DNA of 20,109 nucleotides from an uncultured Campylobacter sp. (GCF_938045595.1 NZ_CALIBB010000314.1:1-20109), one strand, 5' to 3'. Shown: positions 14,117-20,109, counted from the first letter of the stretch. Notes: generated by a model from the letters alone, not told the origin. Numbers and translations are program-made.

Positions 14117-15175
14117 ATGCCAAAATTCCAAACCACTCTGCTTTTTGATCTCGATGGTACACTCATATACTCCACGTCCGCTATACTGGAGGGCTTTCAC
14201 TACGCGTTTGCGCATTTGGGCGCTGCAGAGCCTAGCGACGGAGCGATTAAAAAGCTTATCGGACATCCGTTAGAGGTAATGTTTGAGCGTCTAGGTGTGA
14301 CGCGCGATGTGCAGAATTTCGTGCTCGCTTACAAACAGCGATACGCGCAGACTTTTTTGGATCAGACCGTTCTGCTAAGCGGTGCGTTCGAGGCGGTTCG
14401 CACGGCGAGCGAGTTTGCAAATTTAGGCGTCGTGACGACCAAGACGTCGAAATTTTCTAAAATTTTATTGCAGCATCTGGGTATCGCGGAATTTTTCGGC
14501 ACCATCGTCGGACGAGAGGATGTGAAAAATCCCAAACCAAGCGCCGAACCGATCTTAAAGGCGCTCGAAAATTTAGGAATTTGCGGCGCGACCGCTAGCA
14601 AAAGCCCGCATGTGACTCGCGGTAAAACTTACGACGCGACTGCCAATGAAAACACAAGCGCTGCTGGCAGGAACACGATTTTGAGTGAAATTTCGGCGCC
14701 TGATTTAAAGAGCCTTCCTGCGCTTGATCCTGATCCTAGCAAAGTTTACGAGCAAAATTTAAGCAGCATCGCGAGTCAAAATTCTGATAGAATTTCGTTT
14801 AAAAATTTAAGCGAAGTAAAGAGCGATAGACATGAGGCTGGCGATAAGAGCCAAAAGAGCGGTATCGGCATCGAGGGCGAGAGCTATAAAAGCGGTGCGC
14901 GCGGCAGTAAAATTTATGATGCGCATGAGCTAAATTCCACTCCTTGCTATGACAAAATTTGCAGCAACGAAATCCTGTCTTCTGTTAGCCAAAATATCTT
15001 TATGATCGGTGATACGTCGCTTGACGCCATCTCGGCAAAGTCGGCAGCGGTGCGAAGCGTGGGCGTAAGCTGCGGTTACGGCAGTGCCTCGGAGCTACGG
15101 GCGCATTTCGAGTTCGTATGCGCGGACGCAAAAGAGGCGGTTGAGCTGATACGCGGAATTTCATCGAAATTTTAG
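14117..15175 (+). CDS. HAD-superfamily phosphatase (phosphoglycolate phosphatase-like) with a large internal insertion
   Basis: Cytosolic haloacid-dehalogenase-type hydrolase. Motif I is LLFDLDGTL (nucleophile Asp11, acid Asp13), motif II Thr107/Thr108 in VVTTK, motif III Lys140 in NPKPS, and motif IV MIGDTSLD (Asp299, Asp303). The helical cap after motif I resembles phosphoglycolate phosphatases; the substrate cannot be read. Removing residues about 156-292, a hydrophilic insertion between motifs III and IV, leaves about 215 residues, the normal length for these enzymes. ATG 14117 has no good ribosome binding site and follows the cadF terminator by only 22 bases, so expression is unclear. 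From memory it corresponds in position to C. jejuni Cj1477c. Confidence 0.88.
   Translation: MPKFQTTLLFDLDGTLIYSTSAILEGFHYAFAHLGAAEPSDGAIKKLIGHPLEVMFERLGVTRDVQNFVLAYKQRYAQTFLDQTVLLSGAFEAVRTASEFANLGVVTTKTSKFSKILLQHLGIAEFFGTIVGREDVKNPKPSAEPILKALENLGICGATASKSPHVTRGKTYDATANENTSAAGRNTILSEISAPDLKSLPALDPDPSKVYEQNLSSIASQNSDRISFKNLSEVKSDRHEAGDKSQKSGIGIEGESYKSGARGSKIYDAHELNSTPCYDKICSNEILSSVSQNIFMIGDTSLDAISAKSAAVRSVGVSCGYGSASELRAHFEFVCADAKEAVELIRGISSKF
14582..14992 (+). other. in-frame low-complexity insertion inside the HAD phosphatase gene
   Basis: About 137 codons between motif III (NPKPSAEPILKALENLGI) and motif IV (NIFMIGDTS). The encoded stretch is rich in S, K, N, D, E and A and contains EQNLSSIASQNSDRIS and GEGES/KSGARGS-like runs. 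It is probably disordered. No intein or endonuclease motif is visible. The frame is kept on both sides. Confidence 0.65.
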
Positions 15176-15349
15176 GCGCGACGGAGCGAAATTTTTCTAG
15201 CTTCGATGCGCTATTTTTGCAAATACTTATAAGCGAACCCGTGCCCGAAATTTAAAATTTGAAATTCCAATGAATTTTGCGTTTTAAACAGCGCGTGATA
15301 TGAATTTGCTCGTGCTATTTAGCTGGGGAGCAAGACGCTTTCTAGGTGT

Positions 15350-15580
15350 TCAAACGATACGCGAAGTTAGATTTCGCATATTTCTGCTCTGGTCTAGCAA
15401 ATAGCCTGTGCTGAACTAACAATGTACGGGAATATTTCACTTTGTCCATAGTACCTGATCTGATTCGTTTAATGTTCGGTATTAACAGCGTATGGGAAAA
15501 TTTTGCTACTTCGAGTAATTGTGTTCTATTCACTTTCGGTTTGTATTAACACAATGTACTGGAAAATCTTGCCGTAGCCA
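15350..15580 (-). repeat. degenerate tandem repeat of about 65 bp
   Basis: Three related units begin with ACTAAC at 15415, ATTAAC at 15481 and ATTAAC at 15545 (spacing 66 and 64), each followed by a TAYGGGAAAAT-like word; a fourth weaker unit may start near 15350. Read on the minus strand the units give similar peptides: AKFSHTLLIPN, VKYSRTLLVQH and GKIFQYIVLIQ. The third unit is out of frame with the others, so this is probably a decayed repeat, not a gene. Confidence 0.5.
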
Positions 15581-16021
15581 AATTTTACGCAATTTTGCAA
15601 TGTCTTTTGAGCTTGTGAACGGCTTTTGCAAGAAATTTTATGCAAGTTTCGCGCTCAAATTTTGGCTTTGATTTTAGTTAAACCCAACTTAATCGCGATA
15701 AATTCTATGTTCCGCTTGCGGCGAGTATTTGGCGGGCCTTAATTGCGCAACCTTGCCGCAAGTCTATTTGACACTTATTTTAAAGCTTCGTTCACTTGGC
15801 AAGTATTAAATAGTATATGTTTTGTGGTAGGCTTATTTGTCAAAATTTCATCCCGGAATAAATAAGCTCGCAAAGGCGTAAATATAGGATAAACTAGCCA
15901 AATTTTAAAATTTAGCTCCGCGGCGAGTAGCCATATTCTTTTATCGGAGCCGATTAAAGCAGCGTTAGCTTTTGCGTTTGAATTTTATCGTTTCGGCGCA
16001 GCAGGGCTTTAAATTTGATCT

Positions 16022-16049
16022 AAAATTTTACGAAATTTTAAAATTCCGC
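16022..16049. repeat. copy of a short dispersed repeat (AAATTTTACGAAATTTT type)
   Basis: Shares an identical 23-base core (16023-16045) with 16915-16937, and the last part, TTAAAATTCCGCC, matches the right arm of the hairpin behind purA. It lies about 50 bases upstream of tRNA-Gln. Confidence 0.55.
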
Positions 16050-16079
16050 CCGCTCTTATGCTTTTTTAAAGCAAAATTC

Positions 16080-16085
16080 TATAAA
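16080..16085 (+). promoter_or_regulatory. -10 box of the tRNA-Gln promoter
   Basis: TATAAA in TTCTATAAAAT, 15 bases before the first base of the mature tRNA. This spacing suits a short 5' leader. Confidence 0.45.
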
Positions 16086-16100
16086 ATACCGCTTCCGCAA

Positions 16101-16174
16101 TGGGCTATCGTCTAATGGCAGGACAACAAACTCTGGATTTGTGAATATAGGTTCGACCCCTATTAGCCCATCCA
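16101..16174 (+). tRNA. tRNA-Gln (anticodon CTG)
   Basis: Folds as a full cloverleaf. The acceptor stem is TGGGCTA with TAGCCCA (7 bp). The D arm is GTCT/GGAC with loop AATGGCA. The anticodon stem ACAAA/TTTGT has loop CTCTGGA, with anticodon CTG at 16133-16135 (reads CAG, glutamine). The variable loop is GAAT, and the T arm is ATAGG/CCTAT with loop TTCGACC. The discriminator is T and CCA is encoded at 16172-16174. The TCGTCTA..GG..AGGAC D arm resembles bacterial tRNA-Glu. No strong terminator follows. A second tRNA-Gln (TTG) is expected elsewhere. Confidence 0.93.
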
Positions 16175-16318
16175 TCCGAATTTTAATTTCCTTTATCATG
16201 CTAGTTTTTGAAATTAATTTGCGTGTCATTTTTGCATATAGTGGCAGCATTCGCCGGCTAAAATAAATTGCGTCGAGCCATAAAATAGGCAAATTTTAGC
16301 GAGCTAATAAGTAAGTTT

Positions 16319-16334
16319 GCCGCTTTAAAGCGGC
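16319..16334. repeat. perfect 16-bp palindrome beside the DUF411 gene end
   Basis: GCCGCTTTAAAGCGGC, three bases beyond the stop of the minus-strand DUF411 gene. It may act as its terminator hairpin, though no U tract follows on the minus strand. Confidence 0.4.
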
Positions 16335-16337
16335 GGA

Positions 16338-16799
16338 TTATTTGATTTTTTCTTTGCCTTTGTAAGTGGCAATGCTTTGATATGAGCCGTCTTTTTTAAA
16401 CGCTACCACATCATAGACCTCGGGCTGAGAGCCTTGCTCCATACCTGGCGCTTCTAGCGGCATGCCAGGTACTGCTATGCCGATGACGTCTTTAGGTTTA
16501 TTTTTTAGTAGCGTGCGGATCTCGCTTGCTGGCATATGCCCTTCGACTACATATCCGTCTATGATCGCGGTGTGGCAGCTAGCGAGCTCCAGCGGAAGTT
16601 TGAGCTCATTCTTCTTCTGGATAAGCGGCTCGTCAGCCAGCGAAATCATCTCGACTTCAAAGCCATTTTGCTCCATATATTTTGCCCAGTTGTGACAACA
16701 GCCGCAGCTCTCGCCGTGATAGACCTTGATGTGTTCGCCCGCCGCCGCATAGCTACCTAATGCCGCTAAAAGCGCACCTGCAAATAAAATTTTCTTCAT
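16338..16799 (-). CDS. DUF411 family exported metal-binding protein
   Basis: A 153-residue protein with a signal peptide (MKKILFAGALLAALGSYAAA, cleavage near residue 20), so it is periplasmic. The family signatures are all present: GESCGCCHNW (Cys32, Cys34, Cys35), ASCHTAIIDGYVVEGHMPASEI, and a C-terminal PGMPLEAPGMEQGS. DUF411 proteins have a thioredoxin-like look and are usually found with copper-handling genes; a copper role here is inference, as no copper gene is next to it. GGAG lies eight bases before the ATG, and a perfect TATAAT sits at 16828-16833. It shares strand with the next lipoprotein gene but has its own promoter. Confidence 0.9.
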   Translation of the reverse strand: MKKILFAGALLAALGSYAAAGEHIKVYHGESCGCCHNWAKYMEQNGFEVEMISLADEPLIQKKNELKLPLELASCHTAIIDGYVVEGHMPASEIRTLLKNKPKDVIGIAVPGMPLEAPGMEQGSQPEVYDVVAFKKDGSYQSIATYKGKEKIK

Positions 16800-16827
16800 A
16801 TTTTACTCCAGTGATTAAAAGTCCTCG

Positions 16828-16833
16828 ATTATA
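16828..16833 (-). promoter_or_regulatory. -10 box of the DUF411 gene promoter
   Basis: On the minus strand TTGTATAATCG holds a perfect TATAAT. The inferred start is about 21 bases before the ATG. Confidence 0.55.
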
Positions 16834-16910
16834 CAATACGAATAGTAAATTTTTAAGAGTGAACCGTAGGATTTTAAGATTAGATTTGGTGAAGCAGTAC
16901 CCGCTCGTAA

Positions 16911-16942
16911 GCCGAAATTTTACGAAATTTTAAAATTTCGGC
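16911..16942 (-). terminator. hairpin after the lipoprotein gene, terminator-like, member of a dispersed repeat family
   Basis: Arms GCCGAAATTTTA (16911-16922) and its complement (16931-16942) with an eight-base loop, 16 bases beyond the lipoprotein stop on the minus strand. The stem is 12 bp and perfect. It shares a 23-base core with 16023-16045. Confidence 0.5.
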
Positions 16943-16958
16943 GTCGCGGATAAATTGG

Positions 16959-17387
16959 TTATAGGCACTGAGAGAGTGCTGATTTGATAGCGGATTTTGA
17001 TACGTAGCCTTCCGAGTCGCTGGTAAGTGATACGTCGCAGCCTGGCTTATAGTTTTTCCAGGTGTAGATGTTGCCATTGTCTTCGGTTGTTTTGATGGAG
17101 TCTGGCTGTTTATTCCATGCAGAAATTACTTGATTGATATGAAATGCATCGCTGCGGTCTTTCGGCGCATTAGTCATACCTGTGCTGTCGGGAAAGGTCG
17201 TTTCGACCATATCGGTGGTGCCTGCGGTGGAAACCTCTTGGACTTTATCATTTACGCCGCCGATATTTGTTTTGCTGCTTTGGGATTTTGTTTGATTGCG
17301 TACTCCGCTTGGTTCGTTGGATATATTCCAGTTGGAACAACCGATAAAAAATACCGCTGCTACGAGCGCAGCTATTAAATTTCTCAT
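16959..17387 (-). CDS. hypothetical lipoprotein
   Basis: An unrecognised protein of 142 residues, predicted to be a lipoprotein: MRNLIAALVAAVFFIGC ends in a lipobox with Cys17 as the lipidated residue. The mature N-terminal half is Ser/Thr/Asn-rich and probably flexible (residues about 18-70). The C-terminal half looks folded (HINQVISAWNKQPDSI, IYTWKNYKPGCDVSL) and has two cysteines, Cys in PGC and the penultimate Cys, that could pair in the periplasm. The start at 17387 is preferred over 17402 because GAAGGAG lies seven bases upstream of it. An extended -10 (TG-C-TACTAT) is at 17416-17424. Function unknown. Confidence 0.75.
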   Translation of the reverse strand: MRNLIAALVAAVFFIGCSNWNISNEPSGVRNQTKSQSSKTNIGGVNDKVQEVSTAGTTDMVETTFPDSTGMTNAPKDRSDAFHINQVISAWNKQPDSIKTTEDNGNIYTWKNYKPGCDVSLTSDSEGYVSKSAIKSALSQCL

Positions 17388-17415
17388 AAAATTCTCCTTC
17401 AAAAATTTCGTTGCG

Positions 17416-17424
17416 ATAGTAGCA
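17416..17424 (-). promoter_or_regulatory. extended -10 of the lipoprotein gene promoter
   Basis: On the minus strand TG-C-TACTAT, giving a leader of about 22 bases. No -35 is evident. Confidence 0.4.
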
Positions 17425-17606
17425 CATTTATCTTTAGTTTAAAATAAATCCGAGCCCTTTAAATTTGAAATTTCGTAGGAATTTTGCGAGGCGTTTCAGT
17501 AGGAATTTATAAAATTTCGGATAATATTCAAAGTTTCATACCAAACGGGCTTTTAAATTTTGCACGGCAAATGCCTTTTTGGCTACCAAATTTTAAAGGA
17601 TTTTTG

Positions 17607-17915
17607 ATGTATGCTATCATCAAACACGGCGGCAAGCAGTATAAGGTCGAAGAGGGCAACTACCTAAATTTAGACCATTTTAATGCTGAGCCGAAAGCAA
17701 AGCTCGAACTTAGCGAAGTTTTAGCGCTAAACGACGGCGAGTTAAAGGTAGGAGCACCGTTTGTAAAGGGTGCCAAGGTGGTTTTGGAAGTCGTTTGCGA
17801 AGGCAAGGATAAAAAAGTCGTTATCTTCAAAAAACGCAGACGTAAAGATTCAAAAGTAAAACGCGGCTTCAGACGCCAATACACCCGCGTCAAAGTCGTT
17901 TCGATTAACGCATAA
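17607..17915 (+). CDS. rplU: 50S ribosomal protein L21
   Basis: A 102-residue large-subunit protein, the standard length. It begins MYAIIKHGGKQYKVEEG and has the basic KKRRRKDSKVKRGFRRQYTRVKV region that binds 23S rRNA. AAAGGA precedes ATG 17607; the frame is open upstream to 17484 but that part is leader. The leader has a direct repeat GTAGGAATTT (17475 and 17499) and a possible -10 (TAATAT, about 17522). It is followed after ten bases by rpmA, the universal rplU-rpmA pair. Confidence 0.98.
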   Translation: MYAIIKHGGKQYKVEEGNYLNLDHFNAEPKAKLELSEVLALNDGELKVGAPFVKGAKVVLEVVCEGKDKKVVIFKKRRRKDSKVKRGFRRQYTRVKVVSINA

Positions 17916-17925
17916 AGGATAGGAA

Positions 17926-18183
17926 ATGGCACACAAAAAAGGTCAAGGCTCAACCCAAAATAATAGAGATAGTATCGGGCGTCGCTTGGGCGTCAAAAAA
18001 TTCGGCGGCGAGTTCGTTCGCGCGGGCAACATCATCATCCGCCAGCGCGGCACTGCGACGCATCCGGGCAGCAACGTAGGCATGGGTAGCGATCACACGA
18101 TTTTCGCGCTGATCGACGGCGTCGTAAAATTTGAGCGAAAAGACAAAAACCGCAAAAAAGTATCGGTTTATCCAGCCGCGTAA
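17926..18183 (+). CDS. rpmA: 50S ribosomal protein L27
   Basis: An 85-residue protein whose N-terminus reaches the peptidyl-transferase centre. It begins directly with MAHKKGQGSTQNNRDS, so there is no cleaved N-terminal extension of the Firmicutes kind. RQRGTATHPGSNVGMGSDHTIFA is family-typical. It is co-transcribed with rplU and ends before a clear terminator. Confidence 0.98.
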   Translation: MAHKKGQGSTQNNRDSIGRRLGVKKFGGEFVRAGNIIIRQRGTATHPGSNVGMGSDHTIFALIDGVVKFERKDKNRKKVSVYPAA

Positions 18184-18200
18184 ACATCGCTAAAATCTTC

Positions 18201-18222
18201 GGGGGCGCAAGCCCCTCTTTTA
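18201..18222 (+). terminator. intrinsic terminator after rpmA
   Basis: GGGGC (18202-18206), GCAA tetraloop, GCCCC (18211-18215), then TCTTTT. A five-base all-GC stem with a GNRA loop and a U-rich tail. Confidence 0.8.
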
Positions 18223-18261
18223 AATTTCATCCGTTTAAAAATTATCTTCAACTCATTTGGC

Positions 18262-18267
18262 TATAAT
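18262..18267 (+). promoter_or_regulatory. -10 box of the obgE promoter
   Basis: A perfect TATAAT in GGCTATAATTGCC, about 25 bases before the obgE ATG and just after the rpmA terminator. Confidence 0.6.
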
Positions 18268-18292
18268 TGCCGTTTTAAATTTAAGGATAGCT

Positions 18293-19348
18293 ATGTTCAT
18301 AGACAGCGTAAAGCTTAGCGTCAAATCAGGCGACGGCGGCGCGGGCTGCGTCAGCTTCCGCCGCGAAAAATTCGTCATCTCAGGCGGTCCCGACGGCGGC
18401 GACGGCGGCGACGGCGGCGACGTGTATTTTAGGGTCGATAAAAACTCCCACACTCTCTCATCCTACAAGGGCAAGCGGGAGTTTAAAGCGCAAAACGGCG
18501 CGCCCGGCGAGGGTCGCAAAAAGACTGGCAAAAGCGGCGAGGATCTCTATCTCATCGTGCCTCCGGGCACCAGCATTTACAACGAGGATAGCGGCGAGCT
18601 GGTGCTTGATATGCTAAACGACGGCGAAACCAAACTGTTTTTAAAAGGCGGCAAAGGTGGGCTTGGCAACGTGCATTTTAAAAGCTCGATCAATCAAGCC
18701 CCCGAATACGCGCAAAAAGGCTTAGAGGGGCAGATGCGCGAGGTAAGACTAGAGCTAAAACTCATCGCCGACGTGGGGCTCGTGGGCTTTCCAAACGTCG
18801 GTAAAAGCACGCTAATCTCGACTGTCTCAAACGCCAAACCCCAGATCGCAAACTACGAGTTTACCACGCTTACGCCAAAGCTAGGGCTTGTGGAGGTTGA
18901 CGAATACAGCGGCTTTGTCATGGCCGATATCCCGGGCATCATCGAGGGCGCAAGCGAAGGGCGCGGGCTTGGCGTGCAGTTTTTAAAACACGTCGAGCGC
19001 ACTAAAATTTTGCTTTTTATGCTCGATCTTGCGAACTACCGCAGCCTTGAGGAGCAGTTTGACACGCTGAGGACCGAGACGGCGAAGTTTTCCGGCGAGC
19101 TTGCAAAAAGAGATTACGCGATCGCTCTAACTCGCGCGGACGCAGCTGAAAATTTGCAGGAAAAATTTGACGCGTTTTTGTCGCATTTGGGACTCGCGGG
19201 CACGGCGGAGGAGATGAAATTTAAGCAAGGCATTTATGAGTTTGACGCTGCCAAGCCGTTTTTTGTGATGCCGATTTCCTCGGCGACGGGACAAAATATA
19301 AACGAGCTAAAATTTAACCTGCTTGAGCTACTTAAAAAGGAGCTGTAG
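18293..19348 (+). CDS. obgE: Obg-family GTPase, ribosome assembly and stress factor
   Basis: A 351-residue GTPase that acts in 50S assembly. The glycine-rich Obg domain (about 1-160) includes GDGGAGCVSFRREKF and a run of GGD repeats. The G domain has G1 GFPNVGKST (165-173), G3 DIPG (212-215), the YEFTTLTP switch, and G5 SSATG. The G4 motif reads Thr280-Arg-Ala-Asp283 where NKxD is usual; only Asp is kept. There is no C-terminal OCT domain, consistent with the length. The start is ATG 18293, with AAGGA upstream; the frame is open back to 18257, but the -10 box lies there. It follows rplU-rpmA as in most bacteria but has its own promoter. Confidence 0.96.
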   Translation: MFIDSVKLSVKSGDGGAGCVSFRREKFVISGGPDGGDGGDGGDVYFRVDKNSHTLSSYKGKREFKAQNGAPGEGRKKTGKSGEDLYLIVPPGTSIYNEDSGELVLDMLNDGETKLFLKGGKGGLGNVHFKSSINQAPEYAQKGLEGQMREVRLELKLIADVGLVGFPNVGKSTLISTVSNAKPQIANYEFTTLTPKLGLVEVDEYSGFVMADIPGIIEGASEGRGLGVQFLKHVERTKILLFMLDLANYRSLEEQFDTLRTETAKFSGELAKRDYAIALTRADAAENLQEKFDAFLSHLGLAGTAEEMKFKQGIYEFDAAKPFFVMPISSATGQNINELKFNLLELLKKEL

Positions 19349-19474
19349 ATTGTGCTAAAGCCGCGCCGCAAGGGGCTTTGCCAAACGCGAGCTTCAAGCG
19401 TGCCCGTATATGCGGGTAAATTTTATATTTATCGCTCACAAACGTCGCAAAAAGATAAAATTTAAGAAGGCGAA

Positions 19475-19817
19475 ATGAATAAAATTTTTATTCTAGTATT
19501 TTTATGCTTCGGCGTATACGGTTGCGATCCCGCCGATCCGGTGCCGAATTTTATGGACTTTAACGACAAGGATCGTGGCGGCGCGCTGAGCTTGCAGGAC
19601 TGGACGGTGAGCGAGGTGCCGTCCGGGCTTGAGAGTAGAGCTAAATCTGCGCTCAGGCTCGGAATTTAAGAGGTTGGACGCTAATCATGACGGCAAGATT
19701 AGCCTAGATGAGCTGGGGGCGAAACCGTCTGCAAAGATTTATTGGTCCGAAGATCCGTGCGCTTTTTGGCCTTGGACAGACGGATCCGAGGATAAAAATA
19801 AATCCGCCGTCAAATAA
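19475..19817 (+). pseudogene. EF-hand lipoprotein gene split by a frameshift
   Basis: The first frame (19475-19669) begins MNKIFILVFLCFGVYGC, a short signal with a lipobox-like VYGC. It then has a first EF-hand loop DKDRGGALSLQD with acidic or small residues at 1, 3, 5 and 12, and ends at TAA 19667-19669. A second frame, shifted by one base and running to 19817, carries a perfect second loop DANHDGKISLDE and ends WPWTDGSEDKNKSAVK. AAGG lies before the ATG. Two EF-hands in adjacent frames indicate one protein of about 110 residues interrupted by a one-base gain (or two-base loss) between about 19600 and 19665. It could instead be a sequencing error or a programmed shift. Confidence 0.65.
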
Positions 19818-19998
19818 GCGCGAAAAACGGCAATAATGCGGCCTTTTGCGCGGGGTTTGGTTTGCGTGATGCGTATAAATTTTACTTCGCGCGGGCGAGC
19901 GCGGACTGGTTTTGCTCCGCGGTTTGCGTAAAATTTTATTTTGCGCGTCGTCTGCATGACCGCTCGCGCCGTGATTTGGCTAAATTTAAAGGAAAAGA

Positions 19999-20109
19999 AT
20001 GAATATAGTTTTTATGGGTACGCCCGAGTATGCGGCTAAAATTTTGCGCGCGCTTGCGGAGGCGAAATTTGAGATCGCGGCCGTCTTTACGCAGCCCGAT
20101 AAGCCCGTC
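19999..20109 (+). CDS. fmt: methionyl-tRNA formyltransferase, N-terminal part
   Basis: The first 37 codons before the window ends: MNIVFMGTPEYAAKILRAL and AAVFTQPDKPV are the N-terminal Rossmann-type start and the TQPDKP signature of Fmt, which formylates initiator Met-tRNA. AAAGGAAAAG precedes the ATG. In C. jejuni, as I remember it, proB lies between obgE and fmt; here the EF-hand remnant takes that place. Confidence 0.92.
   Translation, partial: MNIVFMGTPEYAAKILRALAEAKFEIAAVFTQPDKPV

Larger units (their letters stand above)
15176..16100. other. intergenic stretch of about 925 bases with degenerate repeats
   Basis: No gene is supported here. It holds a degenerate direct repeat at about 15350-15580, an 8-bp inverted repeat (GCTTATTT at 15831-15838, complement at 15860-15867), a member of the AAATTTTACGAAATTTT repeat family at 16022-16049, and the tRNA promoter just before 16101. 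A 63-residue minus-strand ORF at 15342-15533 is only a readout of the repeats. Confidence 0.55.

Noticed and set aside
14582..14992. Intein in the HAD gene
   Set aside because: No N-terminal Cys/Ser splice block, no C-terminal HN plus Cys/Ser/Thr, no endonuclease motif, and the insert is low-complexity.
15342..15533. Minus-strand ORF of 63 codons in the repeat region
   Set aside because: GTG start without a binding site; it only reads through the degenerate repeat, whose next unit is out of frame.
15350..15580. CRISPR array
   Set aside because: Repeat units are imperfect throughout, have no constant repeat and unique spacer pattern, and no cas gene is near.
17484..17606. N-terminal extension of L21
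   Set aside because: Family proteins begin at MYAI; the ATG 17607 has AAAGGA and the upstream part is untranslated leader.
18391..18421. GGCGAC tandem repeat as a mobile or variable repeat
   Set aside because: It encodes the normal glycine/aspartate-rich loop of the Obg domain.

Overview
The window reads as a chromosomal segment of a Campylobacter-like epsilonproteobacterium. The main evidence is gene content and order: hisZ-purA, a DUF507 gene followed by carA, addB-addA-rplM-rpsI-cadF-HAD phosphatase, and rplU-rpmA-obgE near fmt. From memory, these are arrangements seen in Campylobacter jejuni. CadF itself points to the genus. The composition is more GC-rich than C. jejuni, yet the AT-rich words AAATTT, GAATTT and AAAATTTT are extremely frequent. 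That fits one of the higher-GC, mostly oral species (C. gracilis, showae, rectus, curvus or concisus type). I cannot fix the species.

Layout. 1-4304 (+): the end of an unrecognised ORF, hisZ and purA are joined by ATGA overlaps. After a hairpin come a DUF507 gene and carA, joined by a TAATG overlap. 4305-5179: about 875 bases with a strong hairpin behind carA and at most one doubtful small minus-strand ORF. 5222-5905: an orphan OmpR-type response regulator. 6181-11998: addB and addA, overlapping, which encode an AddAB/RecB-type double-strand-break repair helicase-nuclease. 12114-14050: ribosomal genes rplM and rpsI, then cadF, an OmpA-family fibronectin-binding outer-membrane protein, ending in a textbook terminator. 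14117-15175: a HAD phosphatase. 15176-16100: non-coding sequence with a degenerate repeat of about 65 bp. 16101-16174: tRNA-Gln(CTG). 16338-17387 (-): two exported-protein genes, a DUF411 metal-binding protein and a lipoprotein. 17607-19348 (+): rplU, rpmA and obgE. 19475-19817: a two-EF-hand lipoprotein gene split by a frameshift. 19999-end: the start of fmt.

Most of the content is housekeeping: purine, pyrimidine/arginine and histidine biosynthesis, translation and ribosome assembly, and recombinational repair. The accessory parts are cadF, the two minus-strand exported proteins and the EF-hand remnant.

The most notable observation is that two unrelated conserved enzymes, AddB and the HAD phosphatase, each carry a long in-frame hydrophilic insertion (about 168 and 137 residues). 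Both insertions are rich in S/E/Q/K/D/N and AAATTT-like words, and short stretches of the two look alike. Other points are a dispersed palindrome family in at least three intergenic spaces, the EF-hand frameshift, a degenerate G4 motif in Obg, a HisZ whose HisG partner is uncertain, and a perfect 19-bp palindrome at the rplM promoter. I found no CRISPR array, insertion sequence, phage gene or obvious new defence system.
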